Shown here piece after piece: positions 9,058-18,406 of a stretch of 64,000 nucleotides of DNA. The notes under the pieces are model-generated. The model made no database searches. It had not been told where the DNA came from and worked only from the letters and a program-made list of their open reading frames with translations. The DNA is from Atlantibacter hermannii (GTDB lineage Bacteria > Pseudomonadota > Gammaproteobacteria > Enterobacterales > Enterobacteriaceae). The position numbers and the translations under genes are program-made. The stretch covers positions 2,232,001 to 2,296,000 of the forward strand of contig LR134136.1 of the NCBI GenBank assembly GCA_900635495.1. The letters are read 5' to 3'. How positions within the stretch are numbered: the first letter of the stretch is position 1; every line of letters starts with the position of its first letter.

Positions 9058-9090
9058 AAAAAAAAGAGCCTGTCGACATCGTACAGGCTC
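9058..9090 (-). terminator. Strong intrinsic terminator without an annotated gene upstream
   Basis: GAGCCTGT ... ACAGGCTC forms a perfect 8-bp outer stem, extendable by an inner CGA/TCG with a bulge. On the minus strand it is followed by eight T. No minus-strand protein gene lies upstream, because smrA runs the other way, so it probably ends a small RNA. Confidence 0.75.
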
Positions 9091-9155
9091 CATAATACAC
9101 AGCAGTGCTTTCGGGGCTTATTTTCCTACAGCTATTCCATGTTTGTAGGTGCTTT
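9058..9155 (-). ncRNA. Candidate small RNA between ogt and smrA
   Basis: Read on the minus strand, this stretch has a 5' hairpin (CCTACA/TGTAGG, 9125-9149), a single-stranded linker, and a terminator hairpin with a U8 tail. That is the usual architecture of an Hfq-binding trans-acting sRNA of about 95 nt. AT-rich TATAAATT lies just upstream of the first hairpin and could serve as a -10 element; I see no convincing -35. I do not recognise a known sRNA here. The rest of the 8815-9436 gap shows only a 7-bp inverted repeat near 9200 and no convincing gene. Confidence 0.4.
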
Positions 9156-9436
9156 AATTTATAGCAACTGACAAATAATATGGGGGAAAAAGAAAGTGAT
9201 TCGTTTCACATAAATAACAGCGAAACGATTCGATGGCAAAAAATAATGGAGGATTTCGTTGGCTTAAAATTAATACGCCAGACTGTTGGATATATTGTGT
9301 TCAATATCGGGCTGTTTTCTTAAAAATAATGAATAAACTTGATTTGTAAATTTTCTAAATGGCGTGGTACTGCCTTGAGGCAAGTCGAGAGGGCAGTTAT
9401 AGTGTTTAGCCTGCAAGACATCCGGAGGCCTGACTG

Positions 9437-10000
9437 ATGAAACCTGACGATAAATCACTTTTTCTTGAGGCCATGGATGATGTCAAACCCCTCAAAAATG
9501 CCACCTGCATTGCCTGGCAGAAAAGCAAACCGCAACGCGCCGCTGCCACCGTTGACGTGCTGCAACTCGACAATTTTTTGACCACGGGCTATCTGGATAT
9601 CGTTCCGCTTGCCGACGCGCTGGAATTTAAACGCGAAGGCGTACAGACCGGAGTGCTGGATAAATTACGCCAGGGAAAATACCCTCAGCAGGCAACACTC
9701 AACTTGCTGCGATTGCCGGTTGAACAATGCCGGCAACGGCTGTTCGCATTTATGCAGGAAGCGAAACAGCAGGGGCTTCGTAATCTGCTGATCGTTCATG
9801 GCAAAGGGCGCGACGATAAATCTCACGCCAATATCGTGCGCAGCTATCTGGCGCGCTGGCTTGCCGAGTTTCAAGAGGTTCAGGCCTTTTGCGTGGCGCT
9901 GCCCCATCATGGCGGCAGCGGCGCCTGTTATGTTGCTTTGAAAAAGTCAGATGCCCAGCGGCTGGAAAACTGGGAGCGTCACGCTAAACGCAGCCGCTGA
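9437..10000 (+). CDS. smrA: Smr-domain endonuclease-like protein SmrA
   Basis: A 187-residue protein, the same length as E. coli SmrA (YdaL). The C-terminal Smr domain (about residues 85-175) contains LLIVHGKGRDDKSHANIVRSY and the PHHGGSGACYV motif. Smr domains are related to the MutS2 C-terminus and have DNA- or RNA-nicking activity; the physiological role of SmrA is unknown. A GGAGG ribosome site lies about ten bases before the ATG. It converges with narV, the stops being separated by 7 bases. Confidence 0.9.
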   Translation: MKPDDKSLFLEAMDDVKPLKNATCIAWQKSKPQRAAATVDVLQLDNFLTTGYLDIVPLADALEFKREGVQTGVLDKLRQGKYPQQATLNLLRLPVEQCRQRLFAFMQEAKQQGLRNLLIVHGKGRDDKSHANIVRSYLARWLAEFQEVQAFCVALPHHGGSGACYVALKKSDAQRLENWERHAKRSR

Positions 10001-10007
10001 GCCTGTT

Positions 10008-10688
10008 TTAGCGGCGAGGTTTTACTATCTGGTAGCGCCGGGTAAAGTATTCCACCGGCGCACTCCACATATGAACCAGACGGGTAAACGGGAACAGCAG
10101 AAACAGCGTCATGCCCAGCACCAGATGCACCCGGTAGACAATCGCCACGCCATCCAGATACGTTGCCGCGCCGCCCCGGAAAGTCACCACCGCTTGCGCC
10201 CAGTCCACCAGCTTGAGCATTTCGCTGCCGTCCATAAACTGCGCCGAGAACGGAATGGTCAACAGCCCCAGTGCGCACTGGATCATCAACAGCGCAAGGA
10301 TCAGAATATCCGCAGTACTGGAACTGGCGCGCACCCGAGGGTTAAACAATCGCCGCCACAGCAGCATCAACCCGCCCACCAGCGTCAGCACGCCGCAAAT
10401 ACCACCCAGCCACATCGCCATCAGTTGCTTGGTCGCCATCGGTAAAAACCACGCATAGGCCCAGTGCGGGGTCAGCATGCCGAAAAAATGCCCGAAGAAA
10501 ATCCCAATGATGCCGATATGAAACAGGTTAGAGGCCAGGGTCATGCCTTTTTTATCCAGCATCTGGCTGGAACCGGCGCGCCAGGTGTACTGTCCGTAGT
10601 CGTACCGTAACCAGCTACCAATAATAAACACTGTCCCGCACAGGTAGGGATAGATGTCATAAAAGAAGAAGTTGAGGTAGTTGATCAT
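10008..10688 (-). CDS. narV: Respiratory nitrate reductase 2 gamma subunit (cytochrome b)
   Basis: A 226-residue inner-membrane subunit of the NarI family with about five membrane helices. It carries two b-type hemes, oxidises menaquinol or ubiquinol, and passes electrons to the NarY iron-sulfur subunit. His residues in the helices (for example LFHIGIIGIFFGHFFG and YRVHLVLGMTLFLLFPFTRLVHM) are the likely heme ligands. The start overlaps the narW stop by 4 bases. Assignment to the narZ set rather than narG rests on gene order with narU and smvA. Confidence 0.93.
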   Translation of the reverse strand: MINYLNFFFYDIYPYLCGTVFIIGSWLRYDYGQYTWRAGSSQMLDKKGMTLASNLFHIGIIGIFFGHFFGMLTPHWAYAWFLPMATKQLMAMWLGGICGVLTLVGGLMLLWRRLFNPRVRASSSTADILILALLMIQCALGLLTIPFSAQFMDGSEMLKLVDWAQAVVTFRGGAATYLDGVAIVYRVHLVLGMTLFLLFPFTRLVHMWSAPVEYFTRRYQIVKPRR

Positions 10689-11380
10689 TTTTGACCTCCG
10701 GCGCTGATATCCAGATATTGCGGCGTGACGTTGTCACTGAATCGCCGCTGGTGCTGTTGTTGCGGCGAGGTGTCTGCACTACAGCCCTGGTCGTCGATAA
10801 ACTTCACCTGTTCCTCTTCCCAGATAGCATCCAGCGCCTGAGGGGTATCGTCGCGGGCTTCTTTCACCACCTGACTTGCAACGCTTTCGCTTCGGTACTG
10901 GCTCCCTGCAATGCTCAGTAGCGCGTCAAACAACTGGCTGTAGGGCGACTGGCGCTGTTTCAGCCGCCCGCCCAGCAGCGCCAGGATCGGCGCGACATCG
11001 TTCAGTCCCTGTAACGCGTCCGGCTCGGGCTGAATACTCAGGTATTCAAGATACAGCGGCAGCCAGTCCGGCAGTTCGCGGCTGTCCAGTTGCAGGCCCG
11101 CTTTCTCATATTGCGCCATTAAATCCACCATAGCCTGGCCGCGATCCCGCGATTCGGCGTGGACATGCTCGAACAGCAGCAGTGAGGTGGCGCGGCCCCG
11201 ATCAAACAGCTCGCACCATTCGGCCTGCCTGTCGATGAGCGTGGAGGCGAAAAACGCGTCTGCAAATGCGTTAATCTGCGGCACCTCCTGTGCCACGGCC
11301 TGCTGGATTTCCGCAGCCGCTTCCCACAACTCGTCGTTGGGGTATTCCATTAACAGGGCGATGATTTTCAGGCTTTGCAT
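10685..11380 (-). CDS. narW: Nitrate reductase 2 assembly chaperone (NarJ family)
   Basis: A 231-residue cytoplasmic chaperone of the NarJ/TorD type that holds the catalytic subunit until molybdenum cofactor and FeS insertion are complete; it is not part of the final enzyme. The all-helical N-terminal region includes ALLMEYPNDELWE, and GLQLDSRELPDWLPLYLEYLS near residue 100 contains the conserved chaperone motif. It overlaps both neighbours by a few bases, so translation is coupled. Confidence 0.93.
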   Translation of the reverse strand: MQSLKIIALLMEYPNDELWEAAAEIQQAVAQEVPQINAFADAFFASTLIDRQAEWCELFDRGRATSLLLFEHVHAESRDRGQAMVDLMAQYEKAGLQLDSRELPDWLPLYLEYLSIQPEPDALQGLNDVAPILALLGGRLKQRQSPYSQLFDALLSIAGSQYRSESVASQVVKEARDDTPQALDAIWEEEQVKFIDDQGCSADTSPQQQHQRRFSDNVTPQYLDISAGGQK

Positions 11381-12924
11381 TATTCACCCTCCGCTTTATC
11401 GCGCACTTCGGTGATGTTAATGGCGTCGATGCGGCTACTGTTGAACAGGTTAAATTTGCTGTCCGAACCACGGCAGCCGTCACCAAAAGTAAAGCCGCAG
11501 CCGTTGCGTTCGGGAAACGCGTCCCGGGCCATTTCCCGGTGGCTGGTGGGGATCACGAAGCGGTCTTCATAGTTGGCGATGGCCAGATAGCGGTACATCT
11601 CCTGCACCTGGGCTTCGCTGAGTCCCACTTCTTCAATGGCGCGGGTATCGGTTACGCCTTCAACCGTTTGCGAGCGCATATAGTGGCGCATCGCCATCAT
11701 GCGCTTCAGGGCGCGCAATACCGGGGCCGGATCGCCCGCGCTCAGCATATTCGCCAGGTATTGCACCGGAATGCGCAGGCTTTCCACCGCCGGAAGCACC
11801 GAGTCGTTACGCGGCAGGCCACCGGCATCGGCAACCGACTGGATCGGCGATAAGGGCGGAACGTACCAGACCATCGGCAGCGTGCGGTACTCCGGATGTA
11901 GCGGCAACGCCAGCTTCCAGTCCATCGCCAGTTTGTATACCGGGGATTTTTGCGCCGCGTCGATAACGTTGGCCGGAATACCCTGTTTTAACGCCTCTTC
12001 AATGACATGCGGATCGTTAGGATTGAGGAAAACGTCGCACTGGCGCTCATACAGATCGGTAGTGTGTTCCGTACTGGCGGCCTCAAGAATGCGGTCCGCG
12101 TCATACAGCACCACACCAAGATAGCGGATCCGCCCGACGCACGTTTCCGAGCACACCGTCGGCTGGCCGGACTCAATGCGTGGATAGCAGAGAATGCACT
12201 TCTCAGATTTCCCGCTCTTCCAGTTAAAGTAGATTTTTTTGTAAGGGCAGCCGCTGATGCACAACCGCCAGCCGCGGCATTTGTCCTGGTCGATCAGCAC
12301 GATGCCGTCTTCTTCACGCTTATAGATCGCGCCGCTCGGGCAGGTCGCCACGCAGCTGGGGTTCAGGCAGTGCTCGCACAGGCGCGGCAGATACATCATA
12401 AAAGTGTTTTCGAACTGGCCGTACATCTCGGTTTGCATGGCCTCGAAGTTTTTATCCGCCTGGCGCTTGCTGAATTCGCCACCCAACAACTCTTCCCAGT
12501 TCGGGCCCCAGACGACTTTTTCCATGCGTTTACCGGTCAGCAGCGAGCGCGGGCGGGCGGTAGGAACATGTTTGCCTTCCGGCGCGTTATGCAGATGCTG
12601 GTAATCAAAGCTGAACGGTTCGTAATAATCATCAATGGCCGGCAGCACCGGATTGGCGAAAATCTTCGACATCACCCCCAGCTTGCCGCCCAGACGCGGC
12701 ACCAGTTGACCGCTGATTTTACGGATCCAGCCGCCTTCCCATTTCTCCTGATCTTCCCAGTTTTTCGGGTAACCGATACCCGGCTTGGTTTCGACATTAT
12801 TAAACCAGGCGTACTCCATACCTTCGCGCCCGGTCCAGACGTTTTTGCAGGTGACTGAACAGGTGTGGCAGCCGATACACTTATCCAGATTCATCACCAT
12901 ACCCACTTGTGAACGGATCTTCAT
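11380..12924 (-). CDS. narY: Nitrate reductase 2 beta subunit (iron-sulfur electron-transfer subunit)
   Basis: A 514-residue subunit with four FeS clusters. Cysteine groups are visible at CIGCHTCSVTC near residue 16, CEHCLNPSCVATC near residue 184, CRGWRLCISGC near 217, and CILCYPRIESGQPTVCSETC near 244. The tryptophan in CRGWRLC marks the 3Fe-4S site. It relays electrons from NarV heme to NarZ on the cytoplasmic face of the membrane. The start overlaps the narZ stop by 4 bases. Confidence 0.96.
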   Translation of the reverse strand: MKIRSQVGMVMNLDKCIGCHTCSVTCKNVWTGREGMEYAWFNNVETKPGIGYPKNWEDQEKWEGGWIRKISGQLVPRLGGKLGVMSKIFANPVLPAIDDYYEPFSFDYQHLHNAPEGKHVPTARPRSLLTGKRMEKVVWGPNWEELLGGEFSKRQADKNFEAMQTEMYGQFENTFMMYLPRLCEHCLNPSCVATCPSGAIYKREEDGIVLIDQDKCRGWRLCISGCPYKKIYFNWKSGKSEKCILCYPRIESGQPTVCSETCVGRIRYLGVVLYDADRILEAASTEHTTDLYERQCDVFLNPNDPHVIEEALKQGIPANVIDAAQKSPVYKLAMDWKLALPLHPEYRTLPMVWYVPPLSPIQSVADAGGLPRNDSVLPAVESLRIPVQYLANMLSAGDPAPVLRALKRMMAMRHYMRSQTVEGVTDTRAIEEVGLSEAQVQEMYRYLAIANYEDRFVIPTSHREMARDAFPERNGCGFTFGDGCRGSDSKFNLFNSSRIDAINITEVRDKAEGE

Positions 12925-15900
12925 TTCACGGCCTCCTGTACCTGATTGTTGTCTTCGTCATCCAGCCAGTCGATGTTGCGCATCTTGCGGATCAGGATGA
13001 ATTCATCGCGGTTTGAACCGACGGTGCCGTAGTAGTTAAAGCCGTATGCCAGCTGGGCGTAGCCGCCAATCATATGGGTGGGTTTTGGACAGATGCGGGT
13101 GACCGAGTTATGAATGCCGCCGCGCATGCCGGTGATCTCCGAGCCGGGGATGTTCATCAACCGCTCCTGCGCGTGGTACATCATGGTCATGCCAGGCGGC
13201 ACGCGCTGGCTGACCACCGCCCGGGCGGTCAGCGCGCCGTTGGCATTAAAGGCTTCGATCCAGTCGTTATCGGCGATACCCAGCTCGCGGGCGTCGCTTT
13301 CGCTGATCCAGACAATCGGCCCGCCGCGCGACAGAGTCAGCATCAGCAGGTTCTCGCTGTAGGTGGAGTGAATGCCCCATTTCTGGTGCGGCGTCAGGAA
13401 GTTCAGCGCTTTTTCCGGGAAGCCATTGGACGGGACCTCACGAAGCGCCGATACGCTGCGGGTATCAATCGGCGGACGCCAGGTGACCAGGCTTTCCCCG
13501 AAGGCGCGCATCCAGAGGTGGTCCTGATAAAGCTGCTGGCGGCCAGACAGGGTACGCCAGGGGATCAGTTCATGGACGTTGGTATAACCGGCGTTATAGG
13601 ACACGTGCTCATCTTCCAGCCCGGACCAGGTGGGGCTGGAGATGATTTTCCGCGGCTGGGCCACAATGTCGCGAAAACGGATCTTCTCGTCTTCTTTCGG
13701 CAACGCCAGATGTTGATGCTCGCGCCCGGTCATTTTGCTCAGCGCTTCCCAGGCTTTTACCGCCACCTGACCGTTAGTTTCCGGCGCTAACGTCAGGATC
13801 ACCTCCGAGGCGTCGATGGCGCTGTCGATTCTGGGCCGTCCGGCGGCGGGGCCGTCGGCTTTGCGGTAATTGAGTTTGCCGAGCAGCTCGACTTCGCTTT
13901 CGGTATTCCAGGTGATGCCTTTGCCGCCGTTACCCAGTTTATCCATCAGCGGCCCGAGGGAGGTAAAGCGCTCCCAGGTGGCGGGATAATCGCGCTCCAC
14001 CACCATCATATTCGGCGCAGTTTTACCGGGGATGAGATCGCATTCGCCTTTACGCCAGTCAAGAATATCAAACGGCTGGGCCAGCTCCGCCGGGGAGTCA
14101 TGTTGCAGTGGCTGCAACACCACGTCGGTTTCTTTACCGAGGTGCCCGACACAAACGGAAGAAAAGGCTTTGGCGATCCCTTTGTAGATCTCCCAGTCGC
14201 TTTTCGATTCCCATGCCGGGTCCACGGCGGCGGAGAGGGGATGAATAAACGGATGCATATCCGAGGTATTCATGTCGTCCTTTTCATACCAGGTGGCGGT
14301 GGGCAGTACAATATCGGAGAAAAGACAGGTGCTGGACATGCGGAAATCGAGCGTCACCAGCAGATCGAGCTTGCCCTCAATCGCGCCGCCTTGCCATTCC
14401 ACCTCTTCCGGCTTCACGTCGTCCGTACTGCCGAAATCCTCGCCCTGAATGCCGCTTTCCGTGCCCAGCAGATAGCGCAGCATGTACTCATGGCCTTTGC
14501 CGGAGGAGCCCAGCAGGTTAGAGCGCCAGATAAACATATTGCGTGGATGGTTGCGCCCATTATCCGGCTGTTCGCAGGCGAAGCGCACGTCCCCGGATTT
14601 TAGGGCCTGCACCGTATAGTCGACGGGCGACATCCCGGCGTCTTTCGCTTGCGTGGCCAAATGCAGCGGGTTCACGTTCAGCTGCGGCGCGGAAGGGAGC
14701 CAGCCCATGCGCTCGGCGCGTACGTTGAAATCAATCAGGTGGCCGGTAAAGTGTGTGGGGTCCGCCAGCGGCGACAGCAACTCCCGGGCAGTAAGTTTTT
14801 CATAGCGCCACTGGCTGGCGTGATTGTAGAAAAACGACGTGCTGTTCATCTGACGCGGCGGGCGGTTCCAGTCCAGCGCGAACGCCAGCGGCAGCCAGCC
14901 GGTTTGCGGCCTTAACTTTTCCTGGCCGACATAGTGCGCCCAGCCGCCGCCGGTTTGTCCGACACAGCCGCAGAACACCAGGATATTGATCATTCCCCGG
15001 TAGTTCATGTCCATGTGGTACCAGTGGTTGACCCCCGCGCCGAGGATGATCATTGAGCGGCCACGGGTCTTCAGCGCGGTATCGGCGAACTCGTGGGCGA
15101 TCTGCTCAATATGCTGGCGCGGCACGCCGCAAATCTGCTCCGCCCATGCCGGGGTATACGGCTTGATCTCGTTGAAATCGCTGGCGCAGTGGGTATCGTC
15201 CAGCCCGCGATCGAGACCGTAGTTCGCAAGGATCAAATCATAGACGCTGACCACGCGGCCTTCGCTGCCATCCGCCAGCGGCAGGGTTTTGACCGGCAGC
15301 TTATGCAGCATAATGGGATCGTATTTAACATGGCGGAAATGCGGATTTTCCTGGCCGCCGAAATAGGGGAAGGCCACCTCGTCGATTGCATCATGCCGCC
15401 CGAGCAGACTCAGCTCCAGCTCAGTTTCCACGCCCGCCGCCACGCTTTCCAGGTTCCATTTTCCCTGCTCGCCCCAGCGAAAGCCGATAGAGCCGTTCGG
15501 CACCACCAGCTCGCCCGCGCGGTTAAACGCGACGGTTTTCCATTCAGGATTATTAGCCTCGCCAAGCCCGTCCAGCAGATCGCTGGCGCGCAGCATCCGT
15601 CCCGGCGCGAAATAGCCTTCCGGTCGCTGCTCCAGCAATACCAGCATCGGCATATCGGTATAGCGGCGGCAGTAGTTGATGAAATACTCGCCGGGATTAT
15701 CAAGATGAAACTGGCGCAGGATCACGTGGCCCATTGCCATGGCGAGCGCGCTGTCGGTGCCCTGTTTCGGTGCCAGCCACTGGTCGCACAGCTTCGCAAC
15801 TTCTGAATAGTCCGGGGTAATGGCGATGGTTTTGGTGCCTTTGTAGCGGACTTCGGTAAAAAAGTGCGCGTCCGGGCTGCGGGTCTGCGGCACGTTGGAG

Positions 15901-16661
15901 CCCCAGGCAATGATGTAACTGGAGTTGTACCAGTCGGCGGATTCCGGCACATCGGTCTGTTCGCCCCAGGTCATCGGCGAAGCGGGTGGCAAATCACAGT
16001 ACCAATCGTAGAAGCTCAGGCAGGTGCCGCCCAGCAGCGACAAATAACGGGTGCCCGCCGCGTAAGAGACCATCGACATCGCCGGAATAGGGGAGAAACC
16101 CGCGACGCGGTCCGGGCCGTAGGTTTTGATGGTCCAGACGTTGGCGGCGGCAATCAACTGATTCAGCTCCTGCCAGCTGGAGCGGATAAATCCGCCCCGT
16201 CCGCGCACTTTTTTGTAGCTGGCGGTTTTCTCCGGGTCGGCCATGATCGCCGCCCAGGCCTCTACCGGATCGCTGTTCTGTGTCAGCGCCTCGCGCCACA
16301 GTTCAATCAGACGCTTGCGCACCAGCGGATACTTCAGCCGGTTAGCGCTGTAGAGATACCAGGAGTAGCTGGCCCCACGCGGGCAGCCCCGCGGCTCGTG
16401 GTTAGGCAGGTCGGGGCGGGTGCGCGGATAGTCGGTCTGCTGCGTTTCCCAGGTAACCAGCCCGTTCTTGACATAGATTTTCCAGCTACAGGAACCGGTA
16501 CAGTTAACGCCGTGCGTGGAGCGCACCACTTTGTCGTACTGCCAGCGCTGGCGATAGCTGTCCTCCCAGTCACGGTTGGTGTTCATCACCTGGCCGTGAT
16601 CGTCGGCGAAGGTATCGCCTTTAAGTTTAAAATAACGGAACCGGTCGAGAAATTTGCTCAT
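12921..16661 (-). CDS. narZ: Nitrate reductase 2 alpha subunit (molybdopterin catalytic subunit)
   Basis: A 1246-residue Mo-bisMGD enzyme reducing nitrate to nitrite. The FS0 cluster ligands are seen in HGVNCTGSCSWK near residue 49 (one His and two Cys), plus the Cys in NHEPRGCPRGASYSW near 92. Asp in SFYDWYCDLPPASPMTWGEQTDVPES supplies the molybdenum ligand. Length matches NarG/NarZ. The NarZ enzyme of E. coli is expressed at low constitutive level, rising with RpoS, and supports nitrate respiration during the shift to anoxia. The gene is intact and begins the NarZYWV block 77 bp after narU. Confidence 0.97.
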   Translation of the reverse strand: MSKFLDRFRYFKLKGDTFADDHGQVMNTNRDWEDSYRQRWQYDKVVRSTHGVNCTGSCSWKIYVKNGLVTWETQQTDYPRTRPDLPNHEPRGCPRGASYSWYLYSANRLKYPLVRKRLIELWREALTQNSDPVEAWAAIMADPEKTASYKKVRGRGGFIRSSWQELNQLIAAANVWTIKTYGPDRVAGFSPIPAMSMVSYAAGTRYLSLLGGTCLSFYDWYCDLPPASPMTWGEQTDVPESADWYNSSYIIAWGSNVPQTRSPDAHFFTEVRYKGTKTIAITPDYSEVAKLCDQWLAPKQGTDSALAMAMGHVILRQFHLDNPGEYFINYCRRYTDMPMLVLLEQRPEGYFAPGRMLRASDLLDGLGEANNPEWKTVAFNRAGELVVPNGSIGFRWGEQGKWNLESVAAGVETELELSLLGRHDAIDEVAFPYFGGQENPHFRHVKYDPIMLHKLPVKTLPLADGSEGRVVSVYDLILANYGLDRGLDDTHCASDFNEIKPYTPAWAEQICGVPRQHIEQIAHEFADTALKTRGRSMIILGAGVNHWYHMDMNYRGMINILVFCGCVGQTGGGWAHYVGQEKLRPQTGWLPLAFALDWNRPPRQMNSTSFFYNHASQWRYEKLTARELLSPLADPTHFTGHLIDFNVRAERMGWLPSAPQLNVNPLHLATQAKDAGMSPVDYTVQALKSGDVRFACEQPDNGRNHPRNMFIWRSNLLGSSGKGHEYMLRYLLGTESGIQGEDFGSTDDVKPEEVEWQGGAIEGKLDLLVTLDFRMSSTCLFSDIVLPTATWYEKDDMNTSDMHPFIHPLSAAVDPAWESKSDWEIYKGIAKAFSSVCVGHLGKETDVVLQPLQHDSPAELAQPFDILDWRKGECDLIPGKTAPNMMVVERDYPATWERFTSLGPLMDKLGNGGKGITWNTESEVELLGKLNYRKADGPAAGRPRIDSAIDASEVILTLAPETNGQVAVKAWEALSKMTGREHQHLALPKEDEKIRFRDIVAQPRKIISSPTWSGLEDEHVSYNAGYTNVHELIPWRTLSGRQQLYQDHLWMRAFGESLVTWRPPIDTRSVSALREVPSNGFPEKALNFLTPHQKWGIHSTYSENLLMLTLSRGGPIVWISESDARELGIADNDWIEAFNANGALTARAVVSQRVPPGMTMMYHAQERLMNIPGSEITGMRGGIHNSVTRICPKPTHMIGGYAQLAYGFNYYGTVGSNRDEFILIRKMRNIDWLDDEDNNQVQEAVK

Positions 16662-16738
16662 TGCGTTCTCCTGACAGGAAGATCGCTTCCTGTGGTTGCA
16701 CTGCCATTGCCCGAATGCCCGCTACAGCGGGTCGATGG

Positions 16739-18127
16739 TTATTTTTTTTCGCGTCCGCGACGGCCATACACCAGCCACGTCACCAGTACGCAAACCACGT
16801 AAAACACCAGAAACACTTTCATTGCGCCCACCGGCGAGCCGGTCATCTCCAGCGATGTGCCAAAGGCTTTAGGGATAAAAAAGCCGCCTACCGCGCCGAT
16901 GGCAGAAATAAAGCCCAGCGCGGCAGCGGTGTCGGTTACCGCCTCCTGCTGCGCCTGCTGATCGCTGCCGCCTTTCAGTTTCACGCGGTAAACGGTGATG
17001 CGCCGGAATATCACCGCAATCATCTGAAAGGTGGAGCCGCTGCCTAACCCGGCGGTGAAAAACAGCCCCATAAACACCAGATAAAAGGCGATAAAGCTGC
17101 CTGACCCGCTGCCGGGTAAAGTCAAAAACAGCAGGGCGCTGAAAATGGCCATGAAAATGAAGTTAATCAGCGTCACCCGCACGCCGCCGAAGCGGTCCGA
17201 GATGATCCCGCCCGCCGATCGAGCCAGTGCGCCGATAAACGGCCCGAAAAACGCCAGTTTGAGGATGTTGACGTCGGGGAACTGCGTTTTCGCCAGCATG
17301 GCAAAGCCCGCCGAGAAACCAATAAACGAACCGAAGGTGGCCAGATAGAGCAGGCTGAGCAGCCAGAGATGCGCGCGCTTCAGCACCGGCAACTGGGATC
17401 GAATGGACGCTTTCGAGCTGGCGATGTCATTCATACCGAACCAGGCGGCCAGGGTGGCAATAAACAGCAGGGGTGCCCAAATCAACGCGGCATTGGCTAA
17501 CCACAGCGAAGAACCATCCTGCTGTTCAACGCCGTGCACGCCCAGGAACACAAACATCGGCAGGGTGATCACCAGCGGCGACACCATCTGCATCACGCTG
17601 ACGCCCAGATTTCCCATGCCGCCGTTGATCCCCAGCGCGCTGCCCTGACGCGCTTTGGGAAAGAAGAAACTGATATTACCCATGCTCGACGCGAAATTGG
17701 CCCCCGCGAATCCACACAGCAAGGCGATAATCATAAATACGCCAAAGGGAGTAGCCGGATTTTGAATCGCCAGGCCCAGCCAGACGCAGGGAATAATCAG
17801 GATAACGGTACTGATTACGGTCCAGTAGCGTCCGCCGAAGACGGGTACCATAAAGGAGTAGGGCACGCGGAGAATGGCGCCGGATAAAGACGGCAACGCG
17901 GTTAATAAAAAAAGCTGGTCAGTTGTAAAATTAAATCCCACCTTATTCAGATTTACCGCGACGGCGCTGAATAACATCCAGACGCAGAAGGCTAATAATA
18001 AACAAGCGACAGAGATCACTAAATTACGGCGCGCAATGGCTTTCCCTTTATTTTTCCAGAAAGCGTCGTTTTCAGGTTTCCAGTCTTTTAAAAGATGACT
18101 ATTGGTTTTCGTTGTTCCAGGTAACAT
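16739..18127 (-). CDS. narU: Nitrate/nitrite antiporter NarU
   Basis: A 462-residue MFS transporter of the NNP family with 12 predicted helices. The nitrate signature appears as GSALGINGGMGNLGVSVMQ near residue 155, and conserved Arg residues in helices 2 and 8 are present (AILRVPYSFM; GALARSAGGIISDRFGG). It imports nitrate or exchanges it for nitrite and serves the downstream NarZ enzyme. The order narU-narZYWV, with smvA nearby, is as in Salmonella. Confidence 0.94.
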   Translation of the reverse strand: MLPGTTKTNSHLLKDWKPENDAFWKNKGKAIARRNLVISVACLLLAFCVWMLFSAVAVNLNKVGFNFTTDQLFLLTALPSLSGAILRVPYSFMVPVFGGRYWTVISTVILIIPCVWLGLAIQNPATPFGVFMIIALLCGFAGANFASSMGNISFFFPKARQGSALGINGGMGNLGVSVMQMVSPLVITLPMFVFLGVHGVEQQDGSSLWLANAALIWAPLLFIATLAAWFGMNDIASSKASIRSQLPVLKRAHLWLLSLLYLATFGSFIGFSAGFAMLAKTQFPDVNILKLAFFGPFIGALARSAGGIISDRFGGVRVTLINFIFMAIFSALLFLTLPGSGSGSFIAFYLVFMGLFFTAGLGSGSTFQMIAVIFRRITVYRVKLKGGSDQQAQQEAVTDTAAALGFISAIGAVGGFFIPKAFGTSLEMTGSPVGAMKVFLVFYVVCVLVTWLVYGRRGREKK

Positions 18128-18275
18128 GATCGCCCCTTGCCTTTATTGGCATTAGAAACAAAAGGTTACGGCGGAGAACTGCGCATCCGTTTGAAAACAA
18201 AGCGACTAAATTGAATGGGATAACACCAAAAGAATAGATAAAAACCTGACAGAGGCCCGGCAGGATAAGGGTTTA

Positions 18276-18318
18276 CCGGCTGGTTAATTGTTACAAATTG
18301 TAATAATTAACAGGCCGG
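18276..18318. repeat. Long imperfect hairpin between narU and smvR
   Basis: The arms CCGGC-N2-GTTAATTGTTACAA and TTGTAATAATTAAC-N2-GCCGG pair with a single mismatch over about 19 positions and almost no loop. It lies in the 279-bp gap upstream of narU and downstream of smvR. No T tract follows on either strand, so a terminator is unlikely; a binding site or mRNA structure ahead of narU is possible. Confidence 0.5.
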
Positions 18319-18406
18319 CGTGGAATGTTATGGAAAAGGCTTTGCGGATTAAAAAAAAGTAATAGTGACCTGATTCATATAATTACTGGGACGCTGCATA
18401 GTTATT

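Noticed and set aside
13074..16802. Several long plus-strand frames over narZ
   Set aside because: They are antisense shadows of the intact narZ gene, caused by high GC at third codon positions.
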